This document shows positions 36,791 through 49,055 of a stretch of DNA of 64,000 bases, piece after piece. The position numbers were made by a program, and so were the translations under genes. Under the pieces are notes generated by a model. It saw nothing but the letters and a program-made list of their open reading frames with translations. It had not been told where the DNA came from and made no database searches. Numbering within the stretch: the stretch's first letter is position 1; the number at the start of each line of letters is the position of its first letter. Source of the stretch: Membranipora membranacea (lineage: Eukaryota; Bryozoa; Gymnolaemata; Cheilostomatida; Membraniporidae); assembly GCA_914767715.1 (NCBI GenBank), contig OU612072.1:17174001-17238000 (forward strand), written 5' to 3'.

Positions 36791-38399
36791 AACCTTGTGT
36801 TGATGGGATCAGCTTTGATGACGGCAGTTAGCCAGCTAAATAGCCGTTCATTCACACATCAATGGGACCTGAAAATTCGACGAAAGCGAGATGGGTAGAA
36901 TTATTTCTTTTTACAGCCAAGCTTCAGAGTCACATTTTGCCGGTTATCAATTTTGAATTAGTTTATTAGCGTGTTTATTGATTAGGAGATGTTGGATCTT
37001 TGACAAATAAATGTCAATATCTTTCAAATGTTTACGTCCAATCAAAGCCATTCTAAAAAAACTATTTTCAGGTTTTGGAGATATTAATTAGTTCCCTGTT
37101 CCTGACAGGCGTGATTTATAAAGACGATATATACTTACATCTGTGACAGGGGTGATGTATTATATATATCATCTTCTTGTCACTACTTTGATACCTCCTG
37201 CCAATATGATTGCCTGCTACCTGCGTCTTTAAATTTTATTATTTATGCTCATCAGTGATCAAATTAATTTTGGTAGAGCGTCTTTGCCAATTTCACTTTG
37301 CTTTCAAGATTTGGCGGCATTTGATGTAGATTTCGTGGAAATCTTTTTGGATTTTATTTTCTGTATCCCCGCTAATAGAGGGTAGTAAGAGAGGATTGGG
37401 AATAATGATAGGAAGTTGGATTTCTCACCATCTTGATAACTTTGATAGCAAGTACCAGATACTGATCTTTCTCAAGGAGAAGTCTATACCCGAGGATGCT
37501 GTGGGCTGAAACAATCGACCTTGAAAATTCCCCCAATGAGAGATTTTCCTTCTTTAATTTTCGAGGAACTGGTGTACAGATTTTCAAAGCATACCAGGGC
37601 ACTAAATACTTGGCTATGATAATCAATTGATCCACTGCTGATAACAATCTATCTTGACTGCTATCACTTTACTGCTCATTCAATGGCAGACCTTGAATAG
37701 ATTATTTTTCCTTGAAAAAGTTGACTTCCCTAATTGGTAGGGAGATAAGCATCCTACTCTTAAAAAAAACAAATCGAGCTCATCTGCGCTTTTCATGTCA
37801 ATAACAAATGTGTCATTTTCTTGTTAACTATTCGGGATTTAGCACAGTATTCGGGGAATTTGTGAACAAAAAATAACAGCGCACCTTGAACGTGTCACAT
37901 CTTTGTTAGCAGCTTAAAGCTAAGGCCACACGCTCGTGCAAATTTCCACTATTTCTTGCATCAGTTGCAAAAAGTTTATTGCCTATTACATCATTATAGT
38001 ACCATAACAATGTTTGTAACTTGCACAAAAAACATCTTATTGCAAATACAGCCCTTTTCAACTTGATTTAATCAGTATCATAGCATAGGACTCACCAAAA
38101 AAGCTGAAAATAAAACCTATAAATAAAGATCTTAATCTCTAAGCCAGAAAAAAAATCTGTTTTCCTACAACTTTGCAAAATAGCACTCTTAGGATGATAT
38201 TGATATATAGCATTTATTTCAATTTAACTTGTGATCCATTATCAATCAGCCTTAAATCTCCCACCATAAATAATCCATGAAAAAAAGCAAGTGGAGCCCC
38301 TTAGGATGGTACAAAACATGCGAGGTGATTAGTTTTTTTGCAATTAACAGTAGTACACATTGATTATGGCCAAGCTTACTCTAGCTACCAAGAGCATTG

Positions 38400-38620
38400 A
38401 CATGAATTAATGGACCAGTGGTAAAATGCGTAGCGGTCTATTTGCAGAGATATGCCATCAGTATAAAAGCTTTGTGTCAGGATCTAAATAAGGCAGCTTT
38501 TATGTTATGCATCGATTGACGTCCCAGTAACGAACTGCAAGAACTCAGGCATACTGCGTGACAAAAGTTTACAAGGGTAATAGCTATAATAGATTCTGAA
38601 CTTGTGGACCAATCAAAGGT
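38400..38620. repeat. Dispersed repeat family R4, copy 2 (reverse)
   Basis: GGACCAGTGGTAAAATGCGT, GTGTCAGGATCTAAATAAGG and TATGCATCGATTGACG correspond to the reverse complement of the 36540 copy and to the shorter copy at 41565-41660. Confidence 0.6.
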
Positions 38621-38943
38621 GGGAAATCTGGTCCAGCAACCATACCTGAATAGCCATACACATATATCAGTGACTAAGACCGTACAATGCTGTCAAGCTG
38701 ACAAACACTTTGATCAGATTTGCGCTACACACATCACCTTAACTTTCAACTCAATGTTCAAAAGGTTTAAAAGGAAGAAAATTTATCATGACACACAGAC
38801 ATTTTACAAATTATTCACAAATCAAAGTCAAGATCAAAGTTTGCCTTATCACACAGGCATGACACAGCAAAAGTTATCACTACCTGATATTTGTTTGCAC
38901 AATCTTCCATCTCTGATGGCAAGGATTTGGTGCTAGTTGGCTT

Positions 38944-39217
38944 TCACTATGGTTCCATGCTTCGAATAAGTGGTCCACTCCCATATCGAATGATCAATGC
39001 TTACGATTTCCATGATGAAAATACATGAAAAGAGATCTACCATTCTAGCCATTGTATGCAAGCACGCCATGCATCTTTTCATCAATTCAACAAGGTTCCC
39101 CACTTCGAATGAATAAACATGACCCCATGCATATGGAAGTTGACCTAAATGCTAATCCATGTATTGATTGGCCCTCAAATCGATGCCACATCGACATATG
39201 GAAACATAGTGATTATA
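38944..39217. mobile_element. Inverted-repeat element with CACTATGKTTCCATGCTTCGAA ends (copy 2)
   Basis: It begins CACTATGGTTCCATGCTTCG and ends TATGGAAACATAGTG. Internal sequence is largely different from the 29105 copy, so the relationship rests on the ends. Confidence 0.5.
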
Positions 39218-39585
39218 TGACTGCTGAAGCTGCCTCACAGCAAATGATAGGAAATATATAGTAAAGATAAATGGTGGCCAACGGTGTCAGGAACTGGACC
39301 GGTGTAGCGAAGATTCACTTCAAGTGGCAATGTTGTTGGCAGACTTGGTTCAATAAAAGTAATAAATTTATGAAATACTCTTGTTTCTGTTTCCTATTGA
39401 CATATTTTTATGAATCATAAAATAATCAGAACTATACCAGAGACTCACACTAGTAGTGGCGTGTCAACAATTATGCCAATGAATTAAAAAAAAACAAGTA
39501 AGATTGCTTTCCAAGTTGAGAGAATCAGTAGATCTTGTGACATTGATCTTGTTGTTACATTCTGTTGTCTGTGTACCTTACAAGC

Positions 39586-39662
39586 TAGCCTGTCTTGACA
39601 AGCTTTGTATGGTGAGGGGGGGATAATTCCCCCCTAACGAAGAAAGCGTGACAAGACAGGCT
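39586..39662. mobile_element. Palindromic MITE, TAGCCTGTCTTGACAAGC family (copy 4)
   Basis: The left arm TAGCCTGTCTTGACAAGCTT is mirrored by a slightly mutated AAGCGTGACAAGACAGGCTA around a G/C-rich loop. The flanks CTTACAAGC and CTTGCAAGC differ at one of nine positions, consistent with a 9-bp duplication. Confidence 0.85.
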
Positions 39663-39794
39663 ACTTGCAAGCAGGCTATGTCTATAGCCTATACACATTT
39701 TACCTGCTGTGTAATCTTGTGACATAGAATATCTCTGCATAATTTACAGTCATTTCGTGTTCCATTTAAAGTGCCGAGAGGTATACACATAGGA

Positions 39795-40049
39795 GTAGGA
39801 GGTAGCTCAGTTGGTTAGAGCGCCGGTCCTTCGACACTCAAGTGATGAAGGTTGTGGGTTCTAATCCCACTATAGTCTATCGCCTACTGGGGTTAGGTTG
39901 GCCCCCAGGTGTACTCAGACCTGCCCGCAAACTGAGAGCGGACTTGCGCAGACATTGCGACCTTGCCATAAAGGCAAATAATATTTCGTCGCCCATGCGT
40001 CAGGATGTGGCGTGTGATACGACATCCGATCTTAATCAATTTTTAATCG
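39795..40049 (+). mobile_element. tRNA-derived SINE (copy 1, full length)
   Basis: The head TAGGAGGTAGCTCAGTTGGT carries an A box, and GTGGGTTCTAATCCCAC a B box, so the 5' part is tRNA-like. The body (GGGGTTAGGTTGGCCCCCAG, GACCTGCC, ATAAGGCAA-like, TTTCGTCGCCCATGCGTCAG, GGATGTGGCG) aligns along its length with the reverse-oriented copies at 50201-50443, 52430-52675 and 61060-61250. It ends in a TTTTAAT-type tail. Confidence 0.85.
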
Positions 40050-40175
40050 AGGGTGCTGGGGGCTGGAATAATATACCTCCAAAGATCTCCCAGTGAGACT
40101 CGAACCCACAACTCTTGCAGCACTCGGCGGTGAAAACCAAGCACACTAACCAGGGCAAACCGATTGCGTCATCTC
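40050..40175 (-). mobile_element. Second tRNA-like SINE head in opposite orientation
   Basis: On the minus strand, CCCTGGTTAGTGTGCTTGG (A-box-like) and GTGGGTTCGAGTCTCACTGG (B-box-like) form a tRNA-like head that directly abuts the tail of the forward SINE. The result is a tail-to-tail pair. The body of this second element is very short. Confidence 0.6.
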
Positions 40176-41564
40176 ACCATCCAATTAATCCAATGAACAA
40201 TTAACCAATGTGACATTGAAGCTTTATTTATTAGGAGCTGAGACTAGGTGATTTAATTCGGACCTTTGCTGCAGACACAAACTTATACCACAACCGTTCA
40301 CACCTGCAGAGAGATGCCTTTATTCCTGATCACAACTTTGTTACAAACATGAAAAAATGTCAAGGTTAAACCTTTCGATGACATTTCTATGGCTTTGCGA
40401 GCCATAACTTTCTCAAAACTTGAATGTTCTCAGCCATACCCGTTATTTATGTATGTCATAGAAAGTTGGTATGAGGTTTGATACAATGCTATGACTGGAT
40501 CAGCGAACTTTACTAAACTTTAATTGATTTTTTACTGTGTGCTATGGGTTGAGTCATTATGACCACTAGCAATAGGGAGCTGGGAAGTTTCCTAACGTGA
40601 AGACCATGCAGTGATGTAAATATGGATGTATCCATAGTTTTGGAATGTTAACCAGTTATATCCTGCTTCCTCATTCTAATAAATTTTTGGCAATCAATCA
40701 AAAAAATAATTCTGATGGCCTATTTATAGAGCGAATGTGTAGGTGTTGAAAGTTAAATGAGCTAAAAATGAGGTAAAATAGCATTGAAAATATGAGTTTC
40801 CGCTGGACAAAATTTTGGCCCAGCACTATGTAACTATTGGATTTTGCAGCTGTTTTTGAGTCATGTTTGTAGCAGCTCATGAGAAAGAGTGTCAATCAAA
40901 AATCACCTACCATGGCATTAGGTTTCACCATAGACCTTATGATAAGTCTATGCGCTTCGCTGTTATTCCTATGCTTCTCGTGCTGTTTCTGTCAACTGAA
41001 CCAGGTAATGAAAAGATAAATAGAATGAAAAATTATTACTCCATTCAAAAAATGATTTTCAAGGGTGCCGAGGAGTTCTATCACTTGAGTTGTCAAATAA
41101 AAAATAAGTGATATATCGATTTTGGGCGGCTAGGAGTCAAGGAGTTGGCGTTGTATTTCCCTAATGTCTTTCTATACCCTTTTTTCTGTGACTTATCGTT
41201 CACTGCCCGATCGGCTCATCCTATATTCATATTGTTTAATATCGTTATGAGGCCTGACTATCTGCTGACGTGCCACTTGCCTGCAGGTTGGTAAATCATG
41301 CGACAATGAGGAACAGGTTGTTGTGCCATCGAGGCTTCTATTTTACACAGCCAGTCATAGAGGCACATGTCAATAGAGTGCTCATTCATGATAATATTCT
41401 GTGTACAGAGGAGCAATCAGCACCTATGATCACAGAGCGGAGCTGATAAATAAATAAAGGATCGAATTCTGTTATTACCTGAGTCTCTTTGGTTGGGTCC
41501 GCAGCATGATAGAGAATGTCAGGCAGAAAACCACACATTCAAGGGTGTATGCCATTGATATGAA

Positions 41565-41660
41565 ATCATGGATCAGCGGTAAAATACTAGCATCGTGTCA
41601 GGATCTAAATAAAGCTATAAATCTGGCAGCGTTTACGTTATGCATTGATTGACGGCTCAT
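41565..41660. repeat. Dispersed repeat family R4, copy 3 (reverse, short)
   Basis: ATGGATCAGCGGTAAAATAC, GTGTCAGGATCTAAATAAAG and TTATGCATTGATTGACG match 38430-38520. Confidence 0.6.
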
Positions 41661-42435
41661 GATCAATGCACAGCTAGTGTTTGATATATGATAAAAAGCT
41701 ATTGAGAGTTTCTAAGAATTCTTATTATTTGTATACAGTGATGGTGCATATCACATGATTGATAGACACTCTTGTATTTTGGCTTGAAATCATCATTCTT
41801 GTGAAGGCTTCAGAGCTCATAAAAAAATGGTAGATCATATTTACCTTTGACACGATCTGCAGCCTTTGAACAGACAGTAAAATATAATTGGCAAGTTTAT
41901 TTAATAATTGGACTTAAATCTGAATCTTTGCGATTTTGTTGTGGAAGTTTAATCCACAGGATACTAACCTACCTTAACCTATTTAAAGTAGGGTGATTTT
42001 TTCAGAATATCAAACGTTGCCCTGCTTGCTATGAAAGTTTTTTAAAATCATTTCAATCTTCACTCATCAACGGTGCGATAACCTCCACAGAGATTCTTTA
42101 TTCTACATTTGTAATGATGACAGTGCATACCCTTTGCTAATAATAAGACTCAATGGTAGTACCTGTATTACCTAAGGTTTTTCTTAAAAAGAAAGAAAAA
42201 GGAAATGGAAGCTTGTAATGAAATGTGATTTATTTATCATTATTGTTATTCTGACCTAAAATAGATTTACGTGTCTGGCCAAATAAATTGAAATTAAACA
42301 AGTAATTAAAGTGGTCTAGGTTTGTGATGAGCCAGCCAGCTAGCCAAGCCAAATCACCGCTCTCTGAGGGATTTTTGGAATACAAATTGATTGTATCACA
42401 TTATTCTGCATCAGCACATTCCACTCATCACATGA

Positions 42436-42508
42436 GAAACGTAACCAATACTTACTCCCGAAACGTAACCAATACTTACTCCCGAAACGTAACCAATACT
42501 TACTCCCA
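42436..42508. repeat. 24-bp triplicate tandem repeat
   Basis: Three copies of GAAACGTAACCAATACTTAC plus TCCC. The period is a multiple of three, so a 96-codon frame stays open across it. No other sign of a gene. Confidence 0.9.
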
Positions 42509-42839
42509 AAAAAGTAAGAGATTCATGAATGCTGATCCATATTTGTATTTGATAATGCTGGGTGGATGCTTTACGCTGGCTGGGCCTTTTTTTACCACCT
42601 TTTTTATAATTTAATTTGTAGACTGTGTCTCATTATTATTGACCCCCTTAAGTTTAACCAATCATACTTCATAATCAGAAATAAACCTATTGACTTAACT
42701 CATGTTCTTGATTGTATAGATTGCCACTTCTTAACGTTTCTCTATCCTTTTTTTTGCTAGAGTGACAAGCCTGTTGCCTGCAGGCCTACAACTCAAGATC
42801 ACTGATATATATCATTTAGATGAGGGGAACGTATCTGAC

Positions 42840-43050
42840 CATATGGTTATTATTGTATGGTTGCTGGACTGCATTATTCATCAGTTTTTGAAGGTTGTTA
42901 CTGGGATGGGACATCAATCAATACAAAACGGAAAAGCTGCCAGATTTATAGCTTTATTTATCCTGACACAAAGCTTTTTACTGATTGCATATATCTACAA
43001 ATAGCCACACTATGTATTTTACAACTGATCCATAAATTCATATCAATGCT
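42840..43050. repeat. Dispersed repeat family R4, copy 4 (forward)
   Basis: It includes GTATGGTTGCTGGACTGC, TTTTTGAAGGTTGTTACTGG, GCCAGATTTATAGCTTTATT, GCCACACTATGTATTTTACA and TGATCCATAAATTCATATCA, collinear with 36540-36790. Confidence 0.65.
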
Positions 43051-44780
43051 CCAGACTGTCCACAGCCACTGTGATCCTGCTATGGATCAGGTCACTGACG
43101 CCTTGTTAGACGGAAGGTACCGGCCTACACGATAAAGATAGCAGGCAGGGATTGAAGTCATCTGCCAATAGCTTGAGATATTCACCTCTCGTTAGGATAA
43201 AAAGAGGATATAAAAGTGATTTGTTGACAGGACAATACATGGAATGTGTTTACGTGTTAATGTTTAAAGGGAATACCCTCGGAATTCATAGAAAGCACCT
43301 GTCGAGTTTTGGCCTGTATTCAGTGGGATAAATTGCATTACGTCAAAGCTTGGCTATTAAAATAAAATTTTATGGTGTTCCGGTTTTTGGAGCAAGAAAA
43401 TGTCAATCACCGATACTAAGAAAAACTCTAATAAGGCTCTTTGAACATGTGATTCAAGGTTGTTGAATTTAATGTTTCGACAAATTTTCTTAGCCAGTTA
43501 TAATTCATTTCAAAGCACCATTAAGTGTAGATAAAATGTGAAAAAGACGTTGAGAAGAAATGGTGAACCAACAGCCTCAAAGTATCACCTGTGACACCTG
43601 GATACAGCTTACTACACTGATAACAGTCACTTGAGCGCCCGCTTTATGTCCCATACATGACAAGTTGGTAGATCCAGAAATCAGGAGGTATCCACAGACA
43701 AACTCCCAACCCGGAGTACCACTCTGCATCCCTCAGTGCAAGAGCAATTTGGCCCTCATTTATCATATTATTTCTAAGCCAAAACTTGATTGTTCTTATT
43801 ATGGATTTGAGTCATTTTACCTGATTTTACAGATATAAAATGATCTTGTTGTACTTTATCCGAACTAGTAGGAGAGACAGCCCTATCAATAGTCTTAGGC
43901 TAGGTAAATATAATGAATAACTATAATTATGTACTGTGAGGAGAAGATAGGTTCCCCTGCAAAAAGAGGCTTAATAAACTTTCTGGGTGAAAGAAACTGA
44001 AAACAAGGGAGGAAAAAGGAGACATGGAAGGGGTGGAAAAAGCCCCATAAAACCTGGGAGCCTCCCTACCAAATAGGGAGACTTGTCAGGTATGTTCTAT
44101 TTATTTTGGCAGCTGATTAATTGACTAATGAATTCCATGACCATCGGGCAGACAACTGCTTGTATCAAAGCGTCTAGAATTCACAAAACTGTTTGTAGTG
44201 TTTTACTCTCTTGCCCTTTTAGCTTATACATCAAACTGCAGACATGGACGTGAACATCCTGAGCGTTATTATTATTTTTAACTGTAAATAAAGTTACATA
44301 GAAATGAGAGATTTGTTATTTCCACCTATTTTAATTAGTTTTTGCTGTTTGTGCAAGGAGATGATATTTCAGCCTTATCACAAGACAACACAATAAATTG
44401 ATCCTTCCCACTACTGAAGGACATAGAGTTGTCATCATTCCATCATTGTGATCATTCTAGCGCCGGTTGTGGAACCAACTTGGTACTCATTACAAAGATA
44501 ATGAAGTTGGCCGAGGCCCTCAGAAATGTTTCATGGTCGCCGGATCCCACTCATGCTGACAGAAAGCATTCTGTGCCACAGTTTATCACACAAAAAACAA
44601 TCGATACAAAATGAATAATAAAACCAATGATGATGTAACCTCCTTTCCCTGTCCCATAATTTCCCTGCACTGTAATTATTTTGTCTCTTTTCTCTCCGTA
44701 TTACCTCCAGAGCAGTGTCTCTAATGAAGGAGGTCTCTGTTTGCACTCATACACTGTGCCACACTGACATCGAGACTACA
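43051..44780. other. Intergenic stretch without recognised features
   Basis: No splice-bounded coding segment, RNA gene or clear repeat was recognised. Short open frames on both strands near 44429-44746 overlap each other and match nothing I know. Confidence 0.4.
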
Positions 44781-44786
44781 CTATTA

Positions 44787-44925
44787 ACATGTGTATCTCT
44801 GATCTTTAGAGTCAGTGTAGTTTGGGTTCCTAATTAATAAAATTGACCTTGGGTGGTCACATCAAATTCCTTCTGATGGTACTTATGTTAAGTGAATTAG
44901 TTCACTCTCTGTCGATCAGCGATGC
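44787..44925. mobile_element. MITE with GCATRTRTATCTCTGATCG inverted termini (copy 2)
   Basis: ACATGTGTATCTCTGATC and the mirrored GTCGATCAGCGATGCATG bound an interior with TTCCTAATTAATAAA, TCTGATGGTACTTATG and GTGAATTAGTTCACTCTCT, collinear with 5794-5960. Confidence 0.65.
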
Positions 44926-45535
44926 ATGTATGTTTGTATGTATGTATCTCTGAGAAATAAAACTGTCTCTGTAGGGTGCTCTGTAAAAATTATTAAAACT
45001 GTTGATTCTGTAAAAATAAATAAAATGATAAGACCATAAAAAAATAATATTACTTTTTGAAGACACTATTTAGGTATTTGATACGTTCTGCTCTAAAACA
45101 TTTGGCACGGATCTGCACGCGGAACTTGACTGATTGATATCTGCCTGACGGCAGCTGGTTAAGACGGAGTAGTGGTTCATCTTCGGTGGCAATCATACGG
45201 AGGCTCTTTACTTTCAGTATATTAGAGTAAAGGTCGTCTACGGGTGTGAACGTAAGTTCGCCTGATAGGTAACCTGCAGTTCTTATCACAGATTTTAACT
45301 TAGAGTCTGCGCTCAGATGACTATATAGCACAACCAGGTGGTAGGTGATTACTGACTCTATGAAGGACTTGTAGCAGGTCGTTATTAGTTTCTCAGTGAC
45401 ACCGAGATGGTATAGCTTGGCGATTATATCATGTAGCCTTTGGCGGGCTTTCGCTGTAGTTTTCAAGGTGTTCAGAGTAAAATCCAGTTTGTTGGTAATA
45501 ATGGTGCCTAAGTATGTAAATTGTACATATACATT
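44926..45535 (-). mobile_element. 3' end of a non-LTR retrotransposon with the C terminus of reverse transcriptase
   Basis: On the minus strand an open frame from about 45535 to the stop at 45050-45052 begins QFTYLGTIITNKLDF, then KTTAKARQRLHDI, LGVTEKLITTCYKSFIESV, an SVIRTAG motif and PLLRLNQLPSGRYQS. This is the conserved C-terminal section (thumb and following helices) of LINE reverse transcriptases seen in many animals. There is no YADD catalytic core, so it is 5'-truncated. Downstream, AGAGCACCCTACAGAGACAG and TTTATTTCTCAGAGA lead to a (TACA)n tail near 44930. A related 3' end lies at 47385-47475. Confidence 0.85.
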
Positions 45536-45749
45536 GTATTGTAGATATACATGCTATAGTATATCACGTCATCAGTGTGCTCTATGATGTTGTATAACTA
45601 TGGCCAAGGTCGCTGTATCCTGTATAACCATACAATAATGAATAATAATATATCATATATGTTTACGGTTTTCTTGTTGTACACTAGAACATTTTTTGTG
45701 TGGATGTGGAGAGATACTATGAACTCTGTGGATCAAGTCATCTCAATTA

Positions 45750-45900
45750 CGGACTTTTGCAATATCACTCCACCGGCACAGAGGGAACAAACTTGTTCCA
45801 GCAGTATAAAAACTTTTTTTTTTTCTTTTGTTATCCCCTACACATTTAAAAGTATAAACAATCAAATCTCGCAGCCGACAAACCGACCAACCAACTGAGT
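45750..45900. repeat. Dispersed repeat sharing TTTTGCAATATCACTCCACC
   Basis: ACTTTTGCAATATCACTCCA followed by AGAGGGAACAAACTTGTTC matches 20918-20956 and more weakly 24685-24722. These are three fragments of one noncoding family. Confidence 0.55.
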
Positions 45901-47384
45901 TAACGTGATATATCGATTTTTGAATAAAATATTTGACGTTGAGTCGCAGTGACCTCTGAAAGCTCATTTTGGGGCAAAAAGTGCCCTTTTTAAATTGTGC
46001 CCTCTGTGCCTTGTTTTTGAGGTATTTGATTAGTTTATGCTTTCACCATATAGAGCAGGCATGGCACTAACTGGGGGAGTGACCTTTTGATGAAACTTTA
46101 TGATTTTAGGCCTTTAGGTCTTCGAGACTTGAAATTGATTTTTGCAATGGTAATAGGGCCATTTCTGACCCCTCATTACATGCGATCCCAATAATGCAGA
46201 AACTAAAATTTCCAAATCAATATACCATTTTGGTCTTGTACTGTCACTTCAATCAATAATCTTACCAGCTTACAGATCCTGGCTGTCACAACTGTAACAG
46301 ATAATAACCAGAATTTTAACTAATTTAAGTCAAAATTTTCCAGCCAAAAATCAGAAATTCAGAAAGATGTCAGTCAAATTTGTTGTCAGCATGATCAACA
46401 ACAGGAGATTGCCTAGGTTTTGATCTAAGCGATTGTTGATTATGGCTTTACATCTTGAGATATTTGGATTTTTGTGGCTAAACCAGCTTTATTTGGTCCA
46501 AAACATGCACTCTTTTCCAGCCAAAAACAGAAAATAGGTTAAACAACATGTTATACACACTAGCTTCCATCAAACTAGAAAGTATTTTCGAGGTTTTGAT
46601 GATGAATGATGATGATGATAAATTCAGTAGTAGAGAAGTTATGAGCATAAACATTTCTCTTTCCATGCTAAACAATCACCCAAAAAAGGTGATCCATTGT
46701 TGTACACAATGTGCTTTGCATGTAATACTGCTTGGATTTTCATCACGCTTTTGCATAACGTAATTTACTGCATCATTTTGCCCATTGCTGCCTATATGTT
46801 TTCACTGCATTTTAGTTAATGTACAATTAATCGAGTTAGGAACATGCGATTGGAAAAAATTTGCGATATTAAACATAAGTCATACTTATGGTAGCGTGTC
46901 AGTGAAGGAATTTTTGAGATGGGACAGGTAGTGCCTGAGAAACTGAAAAGGCGATATATCACGTTAAATCAATCAGTGGAGTGTGGGATTAGACAAGGAA
47001 ACTTGGTTGGCACCATAAATCTCTTCCTGCGCAGGACCTTGATATATTCTGCCGGTCACAGAAGGCAGCCGATTACGATCACTATTAACTTTCTACTCTG
47101 CATCAAATATTATTGATGGTTGACCTGAGTGTGTATGTTTGTATGTAGGCAGTGTTCTGAATGAGTGGGAACTGAGTTTCCGCAAAATAATACAGGGGGG
47201 GAACCTTTAGAGCACAGTGCCCACCGGATTATGTTCAAAAACAGTGTCAAGTTGTTCTTTTGACCAAATATCAATCATACTATTACAGATCTATATTTCT
47301 GCATAATTTGATCTAAGAATTGCAAAAACTTCTCAAAACGATTTTCAACCAAGAGAGTAGAGTACCCACGATGAAAAAAGTCCA
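45901..47384. other. Intergenic stretch without recognised features
   Basis: Only AT-rich sequence, a GATGAT run near 46600-46620 and unrecognised short open frames (for example 46919-47116 plus) were seen. No splice-bounded coding segment was found. Confidence 0.4.
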
Positions 47385-47475
47385 CTTAGACCAATGTATG
47401 TAGGTATGTGTTTGTATTTATCTCATTCTCTGAGAAATAAAAGGGTTTGTGTAGGGTGCTCTGGTAAAAGTGTGT
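47385..47475 (-). repeat. Isolated LINE 3' end related to 44926-45020
   Basis: TATGTAGGTATGTG, CTCTGAGAAATAAAA and TGTAGGGTGCTCTGGTAAAA recur in the order found just past the reverse-transcriptase stop codon at 44935-44995. This suggests a second heavily 5'-truncated insertion. Confidence 0.6.
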
Positions 47476-48251
47476 AGGGTAAATCATTTTCTAATGTAAT
47501 TAAATTCCTGAGGTTATTGGAGGTCATGTTAACTCTTGCTACAGGTTTATTATTTAATCGCAAGATTTCGACACATTTATTCATTCGTTTAAATAGGTTT
47601 CCTGGCAAGCTTACAGATAACCCAGTAGTTAAAAGTAACTTGATGACAACTACAACTAAATAAAAAAAAGCAGTTATACATGAAATGAATGATGAAGTTT
47701 TATGCAGTGGCGAGGCCAAGTTGGTCGTATAGAACCAGATTGTTCAGACCCTGTTTATGACAAAACAGAGGGTGGGCTGCCCTTAAAGAGGGACGCAAGT
47801 TGCCCGGAGTCCTCATACTGAAAGTGTGATACATCCTAGCAAGCTAGAATGCATCCTAGTGGTGAGGCCATGATGGACCTCCTAATCGTGAGTGTGCAGC
47901 AAGCTGCCAGAAACTGAAACAGTCACTAATCAGCCATTAGCCATGAGACTTTGATCTTAGCCAATAGGCCAATAGACCGTGGTGATGAAGTAGGTATATT
48001 CCCAAGGGTCTTTGACACCAAATGTTTAATTTTTATGCCATCCGAGACACCCGGGTGTCATTTGTACTCTTACATGTCATTAACTTCTAGCTGGCACTAC
48101 AAAGACTAAGTTAACTTTTTTAGTGGTGAGATGATTCAAATTTCAGTCTGTCTCACCTGTTCACATCTCTGCTTCATTAATCAGACTTGACACATTTCTG
48201 TGGGGGGACATAAACTACCATCTCTTCCTGATCTCAGCAACCTATTAAATG

Positions 48252-48308
48252 TTAGCCCTGTTCACACGGCCATGGGTTTTGGCCAATGGCCGTGTGAACA
48301 GGGCTAAT
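48252..48308. mobile_element. Palindromic MITE with TAGCCCTGTTCACACGGCC ends
   Basis: The arms TAGCCCTGTTCACACGGCCA and TGGCCGTGTGAACAGGGCTA form a nearly perfect hairpin with a loop of about 14 bp. The flanking ATTAAATGT is repeated exactly on both sides (9 bp). Confidence 0.9.
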
Positions 48309-49055
48309 TAAATGTCACTTTGCTTTGAATAGTTCAAAATAGATTAATCATCAATGAGATGACAAGAATGGGGAAATAATCAGGAAGGCACAGGCTCTGT
48401 ACCATGTTATATCAATCGCTAGGAAATAATCACTACGCCAAAGAATTGTTTTATGTTTTTTGTTCAAATATTGCGGTAAGCTCTCAGTCACGATTTTCAA
48501 TAGATGGAATATCTCCCAATCACTACAATGGAAAATCCAAAACCTAAACATGATCGGCTCACACTCCGGAATAAGGGTGCTTTTGTATTGCTCGAGAAGT
48601 TTATTGCAAGATAATGGCAGGGAAACAGGTATAGTCATAACTCTAATATATTGTTATACTTAACAATTGTGCAAATCAGAAGCACAAAATCATTATAAAT
48701 AGAGATCATCAACAGGAAACCCTAACTGCTAACATCATAAATCGTATAAAATATAATAACAGGAAGGACGGTGTGAAAGAAGATTTGATTAATTCATGAA
48801 TATAAGAAGAGAAGGGATAACTCCTGTTTGATTGATGTAAACAGCATATGAGACAATGCTGCAGTTCAGCTTGGTGTAGTATATAGGACACAATGAGAGT
48901 CCTTATTATATGTATGATAGTCATTGAGATATATGGTTAGAAATCCATTAGATAATTTAGGAGATGCCTAGTAGCTAGTAGAAGTTCTGTTTGTCGGAGA
49001 TTCTCGTCAGTGTTTCAAGGCTGCAGTAGGCTTCATCTTATGAAGTTGTGCCTCC

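Larger units (their letters stand above)
33894..39580. other. Gene-poor spacer, first part
   Basis: No exon with splice signals and protein similarity was recognised. Visible items are a run of 15 G near 34220, a palindrome at 34522-34588, a TA run near 35357-35377, repeat-family copies near 36540-36790 and 38400-38620, and an inverted-repeat element near 38945-39215. Open frames of up to about 110 codons are unrecognised and lack supporting signals. Confidence 0.5.

Noticed and set aside
42324-42614. 96-codon plus-strand frame with RNVTNTYS repeats
   Set aside because: The repeats are the 24-bp triplicate; there is no splice, domain or start evidence.
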